Shown here piece by piece: positions 52,501 to 64,000 of a stretch of DNA of 64,000 nucleotides. Each line of letters begins with the position of its first letter. Within the stretch, counting starts at the first letter, position 1. The DNA comes from Acheta domesticus. Its lineage: Eukaryota; Arthropoda; Insecta; Orthoptera; Gryllidae. The notes beneath the pieces were generated by a model. That model was not told the DNA's origin and did not search any database. It was given only the letters and a program-made list of their open reading frames with translations. Position numbers and translations under genes: made by a program. The DNA is taken from positions 175,419,282 to 175,483,281 of the forward strand of contig JAHLJT010000631.1 of NCBI GenBank assembly GCA_031308135.1. The letters are read 5' to 3'.

Positions 52501-55394
52501 CGCTATGATATTCATGGAATCTATAGGGTCGACTTTGCTCGCGTGGAGAATTTATAAATCCAAGCCTTAGGTAACCAAAATAAGAAGAATATAAAAAAAT
52601 TATTACGACTATTTCACTCATGTGTGTCCGCGTCGTAAGTAGCCAATGCTAAGCAAGGATATATTCAAATTAAACCAATCCCAGATGTTTATCGCCATCA
52701 GCTTATTTACCTTCTTTTTATCACTGTAAAACTTTTGTTTACCTTTTTAAGATAACGAAAGCAATTGTTTCACCTCCAAAATAGCTTGTGTGCATCAATA
52801 TAATTTTAAAATGTGTCGTTTTGGTTATGTTTAAAACTTTGAAATAGAATATATTATTAAAAATTGAGGGCCGAAAAACAGCGACAGTAACAAAGAAAGC
52901 GTGTGGATGCAATTTCAAGAATTTTGTGAAGAAAGAAAATACAAATGGACAGCACAAACTACATATGAGGAATTTACACATATTTTAGGTAATTAATATA
53001 CGAAGATTAGATGGTGAAGAGTACAAAGAATATGCTATCAAAACTATGTGAAACGTTACATCAAAAATGACTCAGGAAAATACTTTAATGAGTGCACATG
53101 TGTGTTCAATCCATTCGAAATCGACGAATTCCGCTGCTATTACATCTTCTACATCTTCCATTTCAAATACTTCCATGGAAGGGCAAGACTTGGAAAACAA
53201 CTTCCTACAACTTTAATGATTGTGCTTTTAATAAATGTTCTTTTAAGTAGCCTTGTTATAATTGTTTCATGAAAATTTTATTGCCATAAAATTGAAACAT
53301 ATTTGAAATCATTTTCTGCCTTAAACTGTTCTTTAAATGTTACTTGATTATAAGTTATTCCAGGAGGCAGTGATAAGTCGGAGGAGCTGAATGAAAGGTT
53401 TTCATTTTTCGCTTGTAATTTTGAGTAATATTTCCCTTTTTCGTAATTCCTGTGATTTAAATTATCCTTTCAAATCATGTAATGTGTTTATTCGTGAAAT
53501 AGTCACACTAAATATCACTCGAAGTGCTGTGCTAGCCGGTAAATTCACTCCTCGCTACGCGAGTCGTGAATTTACCGGCTAGCAGAGCACTTCTCGTGAT
53601 ATTACTTATGATAAAACGTTCTGTGCAATACAATATATTTATCAAAAGTGTGCTACAACAGTATGATTTATCAATATGTGCCAAATTATAAGTAAAAGTA
53701 AAATTAAACCAAATGAGGGAATTTTAGGTATTAAACCAAAATATTGAACTAGAAAATTTTATAGATGTTTGGAAAAGCAAACTTCATGTTAAAATAGAAA
53801 TAGACTATCACTATAGAAAAAAACGTGGGTAAGGTATCAGCGGACAACATCAATTATATCCAATTGCGATGTATGGTCTGTTTATTAAAAATATGATTTT
53901 TGTTTTCTCAATTACGTATAATAGTTATCTCAATATTAGGCAATTACTGGCATGGAAGATATCTATGTCAGTGACTAGCCGATAATTATGTAATTGTCTA
54001 AGGAGAAATCAACGATAAATAGTATTCTTTTAAAATATTTACTACAGAGTATGTAGAGATGGGCTACATTGACTGATGTGCATAGAGTCTGTTTCTACCA
54101 GATGTAACACGGCAATGGAGAAAGACACCTGATCTGAGCGAGAATATTTACTGAGAAGCGATACCTCCTGTTCGTACACAAAATATCTCCTGACCTCTCT
54201 TTTTCTGCTATCTCGTCCCCTCCAGCAGTAATTCTAAAGATAGTTTTGTTATCACCAAATTATGCGGTCCATGCAAACTTAGACTACTTTTGCATATCTC
54301 CGACAGCGATATACTGTATAATTCCCAAGAAAGCAACAGCTATGCAATTAAGATTCTTGCGCGTGATACGCAGATCCTCGTACAAAATTTTGGAAATCTA
54401 GTATAACTTACATATTATTCCACGAAGTATTTCTCGTGCCGGCTCGTCACTGCACGTGAAATATAATTCTACGTCATGCACCAACGTGTTGCTGACTCTT
54501 CAACGATAACTCAGCCTTATGCGCTGTCGCGAAATCGGTAGTCAATTGTAAAGATTCTCGTAGCCACATCACGAACTCATTGTCAAATAATGTGAGCCTA
54601 TAATATTTGCAGTTTTATTGCGTGTACGTAATGCTGGGAGTGGGCTATTTGCGATAAAACGTTGGAAGATGGAACGCAGACAACGTATGTGAAAGTAAGG
54701 GGGCGGGAATATTTCGTTGAAGCCAGAGAGAGGTGGCAAGATGGTACGATTTTTTATTTAAATGTAACTCACATATTGAAGTCCACGGTAAGTATAGGAG
54801 GCAATACGGAAACGAAAAATTGTTTTCACTTACGCGAAGAGAGCTCAAGAAGAGGCTGAATCATCTCAACTACGTTCATCTATACCTGACTTGGTCTTTA
54901 AAACTAATTTTCTTATTTGTGGAGAGGAGGAACCACGAGACTTCACGACGAAACAAATTAAAAAGCTTCTTCAAAACAAAATCTAGTATAACCTGAGAGG
55001 AAATTAGTTGTTGGAGAAACTGTTTCATGACTCGCGAGAAATCGTAATGATGATTTTGGGCATTTTATAGTATATTGCATAGAGGCAGTAAATGATTTGT
55101 CAACTGCTGTGCACATGATTATTTGATATACATGAAAGCACTGTAACAGCCCCACAAATCATAGACAGGCCTGTATACGAGTAGATGATGTAGAATCAGA
55201 GATGCAAACTTTAGTTTTCTTGAAAAAAGTGACGAGGAATTCTAATTTACCTTTGAATAACTGATAAAAGTGATTGAAGGCAATTTTCTTCGACATCCAA
55301 AAATAGTTAACGTACGTGTACTTTATTATGTATGCTTTAAGGATTTACAGATACTCTGCGCGATCAAATATGTCTCTACTGATTTTGTATCAGA
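52501..55394. other. AT-rich spacer
   Basis: No gene recognised. Contains a 93-bp hairpin (listed separately). Short open frames around 54650-55000 have no family features. Confidence 0.5.
53511..53603. repeat. 93-bp near-perfect hairpin
   Basis: Arms of about 36 bp (left start aatatcac, inner end gccggtaaattcac) match with about three mismatches. The loop itself contains ctcgc-tac-gcgag, which also pairs, so almost the whole segment folds back. No transposon termini or target duplication were seen. Confidence 0.9.
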
Positions 55395-55705
55395 GTGTTG
55401 ATGATTTAACAGTGCCAATTATTTGTTTACAATAGTTGTTTTCAAGCATGATAAAGTGAAACCTGAGTGCCGCTGCGAGATAAATTGGCTGGAAAGAACT
55501 ATACTCCCGCTTTGACCAGAGGCCCAAAAAGTAACAGTTTTTCAGTGCGCTCTAGCGCCTAAACCCTTTTTCAGAAATTTAAAGTTAATACACGCGTTTT
55601 AGAGGATATATTTTCTACTTTAATTTTGTAAATATCAATTGTTTCAACAAAACGCGTAATTTTGAAAATATAAGCGAAAAACTAAAAACAAGACGAAAGG
55701 GTCCC
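55395..55705 (-). repeat. Repeat R', distal part (interrupted copy)
   Basis: Minus-strand match to about 52198-52500. Separated from its proximal part (58266-58330) by the large inverted-arm element. Confidence 0.75.
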
Positions 55706-56375
55706 CCCCGATAAGATGGTAAAAAGTTCCCCTCAACCAAATTACATATGAGTGGTTACACAATAATTCTAACATAAAAATAATATTTTTGAAAGGTTTC
55801 TTAGCCTCCGTCCTACCACCCACACCCCTATACAGCCAAAAACGTGTTTTTTAATTTCAATTTTTTTCGACAACTGAACACTATTTTATCAGACTGAAAA
55901 AATATGATTAATAAGAACACAACTTGGACTATCAGAAAAATATTTTTCAATATTTTCTCAGGCCCAAATTCGAACACAAAAAAATATTTTCGAAAAAATA
56001 TTAAGAAATATTTTTTACTGTGCCTTAGAAGCCTGGAACAGGCTCGAAAAAAATGTCAAAGGTTCCTCTTTACACACAAATTGTTGTGTATTTTTTTCAC
56101 ATTTTTCCGATTACTGGGCTGCAGTCAAAAAAATAAAAACCATTTTCCCGCCTTTAAAACACCTGGACTTTCAATATACTTTGAAACTGACAGCAATGGT
56201 TCTCTGCATTTATTTTAGTGTTTATTATACATTTGAATACATTGCTGTATCACCCAATAAAGTTTTGATTTTGGAATGTACTTACGAAGTATCATTTTTA
56301 AAGCTTTCTAATCGTTTGCGTAAGTAATCTTATGCTACGGAAAGACGATAGTTTTGGCAATTTATAAGAAACAAT
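55706..56375 (+). repeat. Left inverted arm
   Basis: Inverted partner at about 57585-58265. Shared words include 'gataagatggtaaaaagttc', 'ctcaaccaaattacatatga' and 'tactgggctgcagt'. Confidence 0.85.
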
Positions 56376-57584
56376 CGACACAAGACCTTGTAAGTGTGAT
56401 ACTGGTGGATAAAGAATTACACCCCATCCTACATCAAACAGATTTTAGAAGAAAAAATTGAAGTTTGCAGATTATGACATACAAAAAAAGATTCTTGCAA
56501 CACACATTATAATGGTAAATAACTCGGAAGCGATGCTTCCTAGGCCTTTTAAACCAGGTTTGCTTGTCTCATGGGGACATGCCTTTTTTTTGAGAACAAG
56601 TAAATTATAACACACATGTTTTGGGTGACGGGTAGATGACAAATGGGGAAATGATAAGGGACATTTCGTGTGCAGGATAGATGGGGACAGTGGGGAAGTG
56701 AAGGGGAACATATTAGGCTCCGATTATGTTGTTGGGGTGTATTTTTCAAAATACAACTTTCATGATCATCCCATTTTACAATTTTCCATATTAGTTCTTT
56801 TAGGTGCGCCTTTTCCGTAGCACAGATGGACAGAAAAGAGAAGCCAATATCAATGTAAAATTAAATTGAAGGAAAATACTGAAATTATCTCTCACGATAA
56901 AATTAACGGGACTATTTTATTTTCTGCGAATTTTTATCTCAACCCTCACAATATTGGAATGAATTCTCTCGCACAGTACCGGGTTTTATAATGCCGTAAA
57001 TTACTTCTCGGGGGATGAGCGTTTGCAGTTGGGTGCTACATCAAATCAATTTTCAATTTTCGTACAATTATTATTTACAAAGTGCAAAGTTTTTGTACGT
57101 GTACAGATTGTACGAGTGTCTCCATATTTATACGTATACAAGAACAAATACTTAGATAAAGGAAAATACAACTTTTTCTCTAGTCTGAAACAATCTACAG
57201 ACGTGAGACCACAGGCTTCCGCAACCAATGCGTTACTATTTATCTGTCCGGGAGGCGCCGCGTTCTAGGTTGTCAACGTTTTAGCTGCTATTCTGTGGCC
57301 TTCCTCCTCAAGCAAGGTCGCACGTGCTTAGGACGCGGCAACTGCCGAACTGCCAAGTGGTTGACTACAAATGTCTTAGTTTTTTTTTAAACTATGACCC
57401 AGCTATTAAAAAAGTATGAAAAAAATTCACAAGCATTCTGAGATTAAGTTTGAAGATTATTTTCGTGCCAGTGTCTGTGTTCTAAGACAAGTAAAACAGT
57501 TCTTGTAAATCTGGGTTTAACCTCTTCCCCTTCATTTTTCCACATGTCCCCCAATTATCCCTGAAATATGACGGAATTATTCTT

Positions 57585-58265
57585 TAATAAACTGACAAAC
57601 ACTATTATCTTTCCTTAGCGTATGATATTCTCATACAAAGGATTAGAAAGCTTTAAAAATTATACTTCATAAGTATATTCCAAATCAAAACTTTATTGGG
57701 TGATGCAGCAATGTATACAAATGTATAATAAACACTAAAATAAATGCAGAGAACCGTTGCAGTCAGTTTCAAAGTATATTGAAAGTCCAGGTGTTTTAAA
57801 GGCGGGAAAACGGTTTTTATTTTTTTAACTGCAGCCCAGTAATCGGAAAAATGTGAAAAAAATACACAACAATTTGTGTGTAAAGAGGAACCTTTGACAT
57901 TTTTTTCGAGCCTGTTCCAGGCTTCTAAGACACAGTAAAAAATATTTCGTGATATTTTTTTTCGAAAATATTTTTTTGTGTTCGAATTTGGGCCTGAGAA
58001 AATATTGAAAAATATTTTTCTGATAGTCCAAGTTGTGTTCTTATTAATCATATTTTTTTCAGTCTGATAAAATAGTGTTCAGTTGTCGAAAAAAATTGAA
58101 ATTAAAAAATCACATTTTTGGCTGTATAGGTGTGTGGGTGGTAGGACGGAGGCTGAGAAACCTTTCAAAAACATTATTTTTATGTTAGAATTATAGTGTA
58201 ACCACTCATATGTAATTTGGTTGAGGGGAACTTTTTACCATCTTATCGGGGGGGACCCTTTGTAG
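57585..58265 (-). repeat. Right inverted arm
   Basis: Inverted partner of 55706-56375. Confidence 0.85.
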
Positions 58266-58330
58266 GGTCGTTTGCAATTTTTTCTGTGAAGTCGATCTTT
58301 CTTGAGGCGGCAAACATCAAATCGAATTAA
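58266..58330 (-). repeat. Repeat R', proximal part
   Basis: Minus strand reads aattcgatttgatgtttgcc, gcctcaagaaag, cttcacagaaaaaattgc, matching the start of repeat R at 52144. Confidence 0.75.
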
Positions 58331-58351
58331 GCACACTTAAAAACGTGTAGA

Positions 58352-58570
58352 GTCGGCCCCGTGGCTGAGATTGCTAAGGAAGTAGTGCCATAGTGGTCTT
58401 GGACCGTGGGGTCGCGGGTTCGAATCCCGCCTCGGGCATGGTTGTATGTGTTCGTCCTTTCATCCCCTATCATCACCATATCGTGTCATCATTATGTCAT
58501 AACGTTACTTACAATAGTGGTCGCTAATGACCGAGTAGTTGATGCGACCTTAAATTAAAAAAACACACAA
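58352..58570 (+). repeat. tRNA-derived SINE (family B), single copy with A-rich tail
   Basis: A-box-like gtggctgagattgctaagg and a perfect B-box-type gggttcgaatcccgcc, then gggcatggttgt, as in the pair at 16693-16941. It ends in aaattaaaaaaac. No closed anticodon/acceptor structure of a functional tRNA. Confidence 0.8.
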
Positions 58571-58879
58571 AAACAACTTACAGAACCGTTGAAAAAAAAC
58601 TTCCGGATATTTTTCCTGAATCGGACCTTTTTTTTTTGAGCACCATTCGACTGGATTATATTGCGATAATACGAATATAATGAAAACGGGTACAACGGAC
58701 ACCGCTTTGAAGGATTAACTATTATTAATGCTGGAAATAAATAAAAATACACACATACATACTAGCGTTTAAAGGGAAAAGGGTTTCATTTGCGTTCATT
58801 ATTTATCGCTTCATTAGTGACTAAACAGATAAATACATTTTACAATTACAATATAAAATTTAGAAACATATTCATTATC

Positions 58880-59870
58880 AAAAACAGTAAGAAAAGGAGA
58901 CAAACAAAATAATTATAGTAAGTAGTTCCTCTTCGTGCTTATTAAAATCTTATAAATATTGATTTCCTTAACAAAATTAATAAGTCTTTTTTGATAATCT
59001 TTAGAATTAAGAATGTTATCAGGTATACCTTTTAATTGGTTTTTTTGCTTACGGCTTTTGTACAGAGAGCAGTAAATTAATGTGTGGGTTACACTTAGTA
59101 GAACTTTACAATGGTTAGGAGGGTTTTTCCAGTTATTAGGTGAGTATGCATTAATTTAGAATGTTCCTTTCTCAATCTTCAAATGACAGCCTGATCTTTC
59201 CATGAGAATTCTTTGCATAGTTGTAAAGGAATAGTTTTGGAGACTTTTTTGTGTGTTTCACAAGCCTTCATCGATTTTCATCTTCCGAAGAAATTTGGCA
59301 TTTGGTTAATTTTATGGTTCCAACAGTCCTCAAATGTATTCGAAATTTCAAGGGCACCTACAACAGTTACGAGGGTGGTCATTTCTTCATCGTCAGAAGT
59401 TACGCAATGACACCATTGATCCACCATAAACTGTTTTTTTCTGACAATGTTAGATCACAATACAGTTCATGGATTAACATTACCATTTAATTCTTAGGAT
59501 GGGTGCTGTTTGTAGTACATATTGCATCGAGGGAACTGGAGAAAACAATGAACTTTTTGGAGTCAGGCGATTTGATCTAGCTTGAAGACTGCAAGCAGGG
59601 AGCGTAATTCTGCTGTGGAGGTATTAGCATAAGTATTTAGTTGGTTTATTTGTATTTCTTGAATAGTTACAATTGCATAAATTCCTATATTGTTTTTAAT
59701 GCCCTTAGTATGTACTTCATAGTAATCGGTGTATTTATCGATGAATTCTTATACTTTTGGCTTCCAATCTTTGGATGATATATTTTCTTGCAAGTCATTT
59801 AGAGAGAAGTCAGTAGTTGTCTCAGGGAGTTTTCACGGAGGTATCAAGTAATTTCTGTTTTTCTCCATGT
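58880..59870 (-). mobile_element. Decayed CR1/Jockey-like LINE remnant (RNase H and C-terminal region)
   Basis: In broken minus-strand frames, about 59690-59580 reads like IYAIVTIQEIQINQLNTYAN and STAELRSLLAV, with the AEL of LINE RNase H. Near 59040-58930 it reads GIPDNILNSKDYQKRLINFV and KEINIYKIL, the usual last residues of Jockey/CR1/I-type polyproteins. Many stops. Identification is by pattern only. Confidence 0.45.
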
Positions 59871-60539
59871 TAACTTCCTTAACATCAAGGTCTAATAATT
59901 TTTTTAGAGTTTGGGCATTTATAGGGTTATCCTGAATTTCATTGTGTTTGATGCGGTAGAAAAATATATTAAATTCAATAAAAATAAATATATGTCGATT
60001 TTTGGTGTGCAAAATTCAGGATACAGTTCTGTCACCTTCTGGTGAAAATCCAATTTTGAACGCATTCAACCAATCTAAAAATTTGATAGTCAAAGACAAT
60101 TTGAATGAAACTTCGAAAGAATTGAAATACATCACAAAAATAATGCAGGACGGCCTTTCCTAGATTCTTCACAAAGACTGATCGTAGTACATCATGGGAG
60201 AGGCACAATTTTAGAGAAAAATACACATGTATTGAAGGTGATTGTCAGGAGCAAGAGAAGTAGCGAAGATGTAAAATCTTCGTATTTAATGTAATAGTAA
60301 CTTATTGTTTATTTATTTATTCACGAGTATTTCCTTTGATACATGACATCAAATTTGCAGTTTAATAAAAACATATTTCAATAGCTGTGCATTTATGATT
60401 GTGGCAAAAACTTCCTGGGCACACGAGCAATAGCAGCATTCTCTAAGTTTATTTTGCAGACATACGCCTACTTACCTTCACCTGAGGATCGTCCACCATC
60501 GGAAATGAACCGAGCAATGCCGTTTATGAATCGAGCAAT
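59871..60539. other. Spacer without recognised gene
   Basis: AT-rich up to 60300, rising in GC toward the island that follows. Confidence 0.5.
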
Positions 60540-60746
60540 AAAGTTTCTGCAGCAGGATTTGATAAGGGGAGGGGAGTTGTTTGCCGCGACCGGTGTAAAC
60601 CGGAGGGTCACGTGACGCTCAGAAGGCGCTCACAACACGCGTGCGACAGCGTCAGTCGCGCTTCATGTGAAACAGGTGGCAGTCGCGTGGAGCGGCAGCA
60701 GCGGCTGCGGAACCGACACCAACAGCGGGGAACCCCGGAAGTCTGG
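60540..60746 (+). promoter_or_regulatory. Possible promoter / 5' exon: GC-rich, CpG-rich island with GTCACGTGAC box
   Basis: A compact GC- and CpG-rich segment in AT-rich surroundings. It holds the palindrome GTCACGTGAC at 60607-60616 (E-box, same as the CLEAR-type element bound by MITF/TFE-class factors) and ends in a donor-like CTGG|gtaaga at 60747. A non-coding or partly coding first exon of a plus-strand gene continuing beyond the window is possible. A 45-codon open frame across it has no recognised homology. Confidence 0.35.
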
Positions 60747-61149
60747 GTAAGATGTTGGTTTATGGATATATCGGTCCGAGACAATACATTAATACATTAA
60801 AGTAATTATATACAGTAGGTGGTCTTTTAACATTTGTTCTTCTCATATTCAGATAAGGAAAAATTCTGATTCTTTACACAGGATTCGAATTCAGAAGTTC
60901 TTAGCCCGCGTAATGCGTTCGCTGGAGTAAAAACTTATCTTATCTGTATTTGGTAATTATGGGGCATCATGATATGTGAACACTGCTTTTCTGGACTTTA
61001 ATTGCTCGTGAATAACTTGCAACATGGGAAGAAATCCTTACGACCATGGTTGTAATGCGGGCTGGTCGGCGTGGCTTGTTCATTGAAGAGTAATATAATT
61101 ATAAAATTATATTATATTTGGACCATGTATTTCTTACAATTATTAATTA

Positions 61150-61850
61150 AAATTATTAAATAAATAATCCGGGTAATTGTGGATTTATTGTAGTAGCAAT
61201 AGTTTCGAGGATATTTTTTCCTCATCATCAGGATAGAATAAAATATTGAAAATAATTCATTCAATGAAAATAAATTCATGACAATTTGATATTTTCAATG
61301 AGAAATCAATTAATGATTACTCAGTATGAATTATATGAAGCTTACCTTAAAAATCCATTATTAAATTTAAATTCAAAGTAATTCAAATGAAATTATTATT
61401 TAAAAATTGAAGTGCTAAGGCAGGGAACCATGATATCATAAACAATCATGTTCTGTTGTATACTATACAGAATAAATAATAAACCTATGGGATTGTATAA
61501 ACGATAAATAGACTTAGTATAATTAGTTAAAAAGAACAGGTAATTGTATACCTGATGGTAAAGAAATATTTATAAGAATTCAATTTTTGAAATATAAGCA
61601 ATATAAAAATGATGGACCAGTGAATCATACAAAATTCGTAAAAACATTGGGTTAAACTTGTGTATTAAAATAATTATTAGTTTTTATGTATATTTTTTCA
61701 AGAACAGTCTCAGAAAATTGTCTTTGTTCAATTACTAATTCATCTACATTAGTAAAATCTAGATTATGTCCCATTTCTATACAATGTAAAGATATAGAAT
61801 TCTGTCGCAACTTCATTAATATTCCTGTTATGTTCTGACACTCTTAATTT
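61150..61850 (-). mobile_element. Penelope-like retroelement remnant (3' end)
   Basis: Minus strand near 61840-61650 reads SISLHCIEMGHNLDFTNV then ELVIEQRQFSETVLEK, the pattern (H-x3-GH-x2-DF-x-NV, then E-R-E-I-like) of the GIY-YIG end of Penelope-like proteins. Near 61245-61165 it reads like SSKLLLLQ with INP-LPGLF-like words after a DDEE stretch, as found at the 3' end of this group. Frames are broken. Confidence 0.5.
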
Positions 61851-63379
61851 TAATTTTCTTAATTAATTAATAAAAGACATACAGAAATGTTGCCTTTGTC
61901 AGCAGATCACGAATTCATTTCCGTGATCGTTTATCTAGATGATAGGGAACAACTAATTTAATAGACGTGGCAAGAGTTGTTGCGTCAATTATGATGAATC
62001 GAAATATAATTCGGAATGAAACTCGTTAATCTTTCGATATGCACTGATAGCACGCAAATCAAAAGATTATTTGACGATCATTAGTAACTTTCATTACACA
62101 GTTAATAAAAATATTTAGCAAGATAGCTTGGTTTTAAACCCAATTTCTTATTTAGAAAACATTTAATATGTTAATTTCATGTACTGTTAAATACAATAAA
62201 AATGAATGGAAAGGAAAAAGGTTCATTTTCCGACGTATGCTTTGTTTATTTAACGCAAACTAAATAAAACGCTTTAAACTCGTATGTTAATCCCTATTTT
62301 TGTAAACTAAATGGCCCGTTGTGTTTGCCGCGATGCTGTAAGTCTGAGAGAACGAAACAATGAGTTTGGCGAAGTCATTCTAGTAGTCCTTCACCATCAC
62401 CTCGGGCGCATTTGGAGTTTGTAAGTTCCGCCAATTTATGCTTAGCCACTACTCTCCATCACGTGATGGCCGTTAACACCGGTCCACTCGTTCGCCTTTA
62501 GGAAACTACTTGGTAAATAAGGATACGGCCATGGATCTCTTACACTTGTACTACTTCTACGGTCTGAAACATTTTGAATATGATAATTATTTAAAATAAT
62601 ATTAAGAAATTAAGCTTTCTTGCTTTTAAATGTATTACACCAATCAGAAACAAGTTTCATTATATTAAGTCATAGATGTTAAGCCATTTTTTATTATTGG
62701 TATTTACTGATTACCGACATCGAAAAAACTTTACAGATTTAGCTGAAACGAGTCGATCAGGAAATGGATTAAGAGGTTCAAGTAGTGCTGGCGCTAGGTT
62801 ATTTTGCACTCCAGGAAAAATGGGATGTTTGCGCCCCCGATAAAAATACGTGGTTTTGAAAACTAATGAACACTCACTTATTATTGTTGTTCAAAATATC
62901 AACGTGAAGACAACAATGATGAACTAATTAATTCTATAGTTATTGAAACAATAATAAATGATGCATATCGAAGCTTTTTTCTTACAAAATGAATAATTAT
63001 ATTGTTAATAATTTGATCAGCACCAATAAGCCGAAATAAAAATATTATATTTATTACATAAAATGTGCTAAATTGTGTCTGAGGTTTGTGCCTTAGGCGA
63101 TCGCCTGGTTTGCCTATACGTACCGCCGGTCCTGGGTTCTCGCTTTACATTTACATGAAGAATATGCATAATAGGAAGTTTTTTTAATTGTTTCGATTGA
63201 AAAGTCCGTTACATGATGACCTATTAACTAACATTTCGGCAGTGTACCATGTTAATACAAGCAATATTCTCAATTGGAAAGATAATCCATAAACGGTGTA
63301 ATGTAAACTGTTGTATCTTGCGCTTCTTGAAGACGTGAGAGGCTTTAGGTAGCTCACTCCAAACAACCTTTCTCCGAGC
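61851..63379. other. Spacer without recognised gene; possible eroded DNA-transposon ends
   Basis: At 62784-62840 'gtgctggcgctaggttattt' and 'gcgcccccgat', and at 63085-63140 'ggcgatcgcctggtttgcc' and 'gccggtcctggg', resemble terminal parts of arthropod hAT-like elements, but no target duplication was found. Confidence 0.35.
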
Positions 63380-63610
63380 TCGAGCTAAATTTCTCGAGCG
63401 GGAGCGTTGTTTGGGCCGGCGGCCCCAGCGCAGGCACACTACCTGCTTTGCCTTTCGCTTTCTAGCGCTGACCCACTTGGCAGGCGCGGCCATCAGCCGA
63501 GTCCTCGGCGCGGGGCGACGGCCGCTGCGGCGCCCGCCGTGCCTATCTTCCGCTCGGCGCCCTTCGTTCCGCGCCACGGTCAGGGCCCTCCGAGTCGCCG
63601 CTCGGCGGGC
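63380..63610. other. GC-rich island of unknown identity
   Basis: Open frames exist on both strands because of composition (Arg/Ala-rich). No motif is recognisable. Could be a promoter, an exon or part of a repeat; it directly abuts the SINE A tail at 63612. Confidence 0.3.
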
Positions 63611-64000
63611 TCTCATGATTGATCGATTGTTAGTGATTCCGGACGCGTCAACTGCTAAGGTCATTCGTCCCGTAAGTGTAGGGCAGTGGGGTCAACGTCT
63701 TCTACTGGTGGCAGTGGCACGCGTCGTGGCACTGTAACATGCCACGAGCTTCTCTGCGCAACTAGCGACGGGAAAGGAAGCTATTAGAAACCCCGCCATT
63801 TTACAATAGGGATGGCGTTGTCTCTGGTGGCGGGGTAATGAACTGCATGGAGGGGCGATTTTGTCGTGGCACTCATGCCACGGATTCTCGCTCGTGGCAT
63901 CGACCTTGACAACACTGGTGTAGGGCGTTTTTTCCTAGAAAGGTGGGGGAATCTCCCCCTCCTCGATGACGAGATCCGGCTCCGATCTATCGTCGGCTAG
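63611..64000 (-). repeat. SINE family A copy, runs off the right edge
   Basis: On the minus strand, 63673-63612 gives acttacgggacgaatgacct, gcagttgacgcgtccggaat and a (AATC) tail. At the window end, 64000-63960 gives ctagccgacgatagatcgga and ccggatctcgtcatcgagg, the 3' core. About 280 bp separate the two, against about 45 bp in the copy at 25262, so extra sequence with cgtggca/tgccacg hairpins (63724-63749, 63871-63893) lies between. Confidence 0.6.

Larger units (their letters stand above)
55706..58265. mobile_element. 2.56-kb transposon-like element with about 670-bp inverted arms
   Basis: The left arm (55706 to about 56375) and right arm (about 57585 to 58265) are inverted copies, roughly 90 percent alike by eye. 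They start agggtcccccccgataag and contain the same spurious open frame beginning MINKNTTWTIRKIFFNIF. The 1.2-kb centre is not repeated and has no recognisable transposase. The element interrupts repeat R'. No target duplication is apparent at the junctions. Superfamily unknown. Confidence 0.75.

Noticed and set aside
55904..56218. Open frame beginning MINKNTTWTIRKIFF present in both inverted arms
   Set aside because: Repeated only because the arms are copies; composition is Lys/Phe/Asn-rich as expected from AT-rich DNA, and the two copies differ in frame after a few dozen codons.
58352..58425. tRNA gene on the plus strand
   Set aside because: Good B box, but the 5' and 3' ends do not pair and the same unit recurs as SINE family B at 16.7 kb.

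Overview
This is a piece of an animal nuclear genome, almost certainly an insect with a large, repeat-rich genome and long introns (perhaps a hemimetabolous or polyneopteran species; the order cannot be fixed from sequence alone). The evidence is GT-AG introns of 1-9 kb, an AT-rich background with mostly GC-rich exons, tRNA-derived SINEs, and fragments of Jockey/CR1-like, R4/Dong-like and Penelope-like retroelements and of a hAT transposon. There is no bacterial-style gene, operon or CRISPR array.

One host gene is well supported. It is a plus-strand SLC17-family (sialin / vesicular glutamate / phosphate cotransporter type) 12-helix membrane transporter in nine visible exons: 7339-7558, 12162-12401, 13384-13570, 22956-23089, 23965-24088, 25106-25239, 30732-30874, 34278-34398 and 36805-37017. 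All junctions have GT/AG and all codon phases agree. Together they give about 504 residues; only the N-terminus with the start codon is missing. Exon 5 has ordinary base composition and is easy to miss; the phase of its neighbours and its family motif establish it. The protein looks sialin-like, but has Gln for the usual Glu and Asn for the usual His in helix 4.

The introns are packed with repeats, several right at exon edges: a SINE 22 bp after the exon 6 donor and another ending just before the exon 7 acceptor, hairpin elements beside exons 3 and 4, and a 918-bp hAT-type element with an 8-bp target duplication in intron 7. Upstream of the gene, 1.6-4.2 kb holds a broken repetitive gene in two inverted halves and a LINE fragment.

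Downstream, 38.6-43.7 kb holds a nearly full-length but dead minus-strand LINE with a Myb-like domain, reverse transcriptase and restriction-like endonuclease (R4/Dong type). It sits inside a (TAA)n array that is the 3' tail of an older copy of the same family. Its RT region carries an 81-bp hairpin duplication that looks like a template switch. Further on are dispersed and tandem repeats (46.1-52.1 kb), a 2.56-kb transposon-like element with about 670-bp inverted arms inserted into a repeat whose uninterrupted relative lies nearby (52.1 and 55.4-58.3 kb), a decayed LINE (58.9-59.9 kb), a GC-rich possible promoter with a GTCACGTGAC box (60.5-60.75 kb), a Penelope-like remnant (61.15-61.85 kb), and a SINE running off the right edge.
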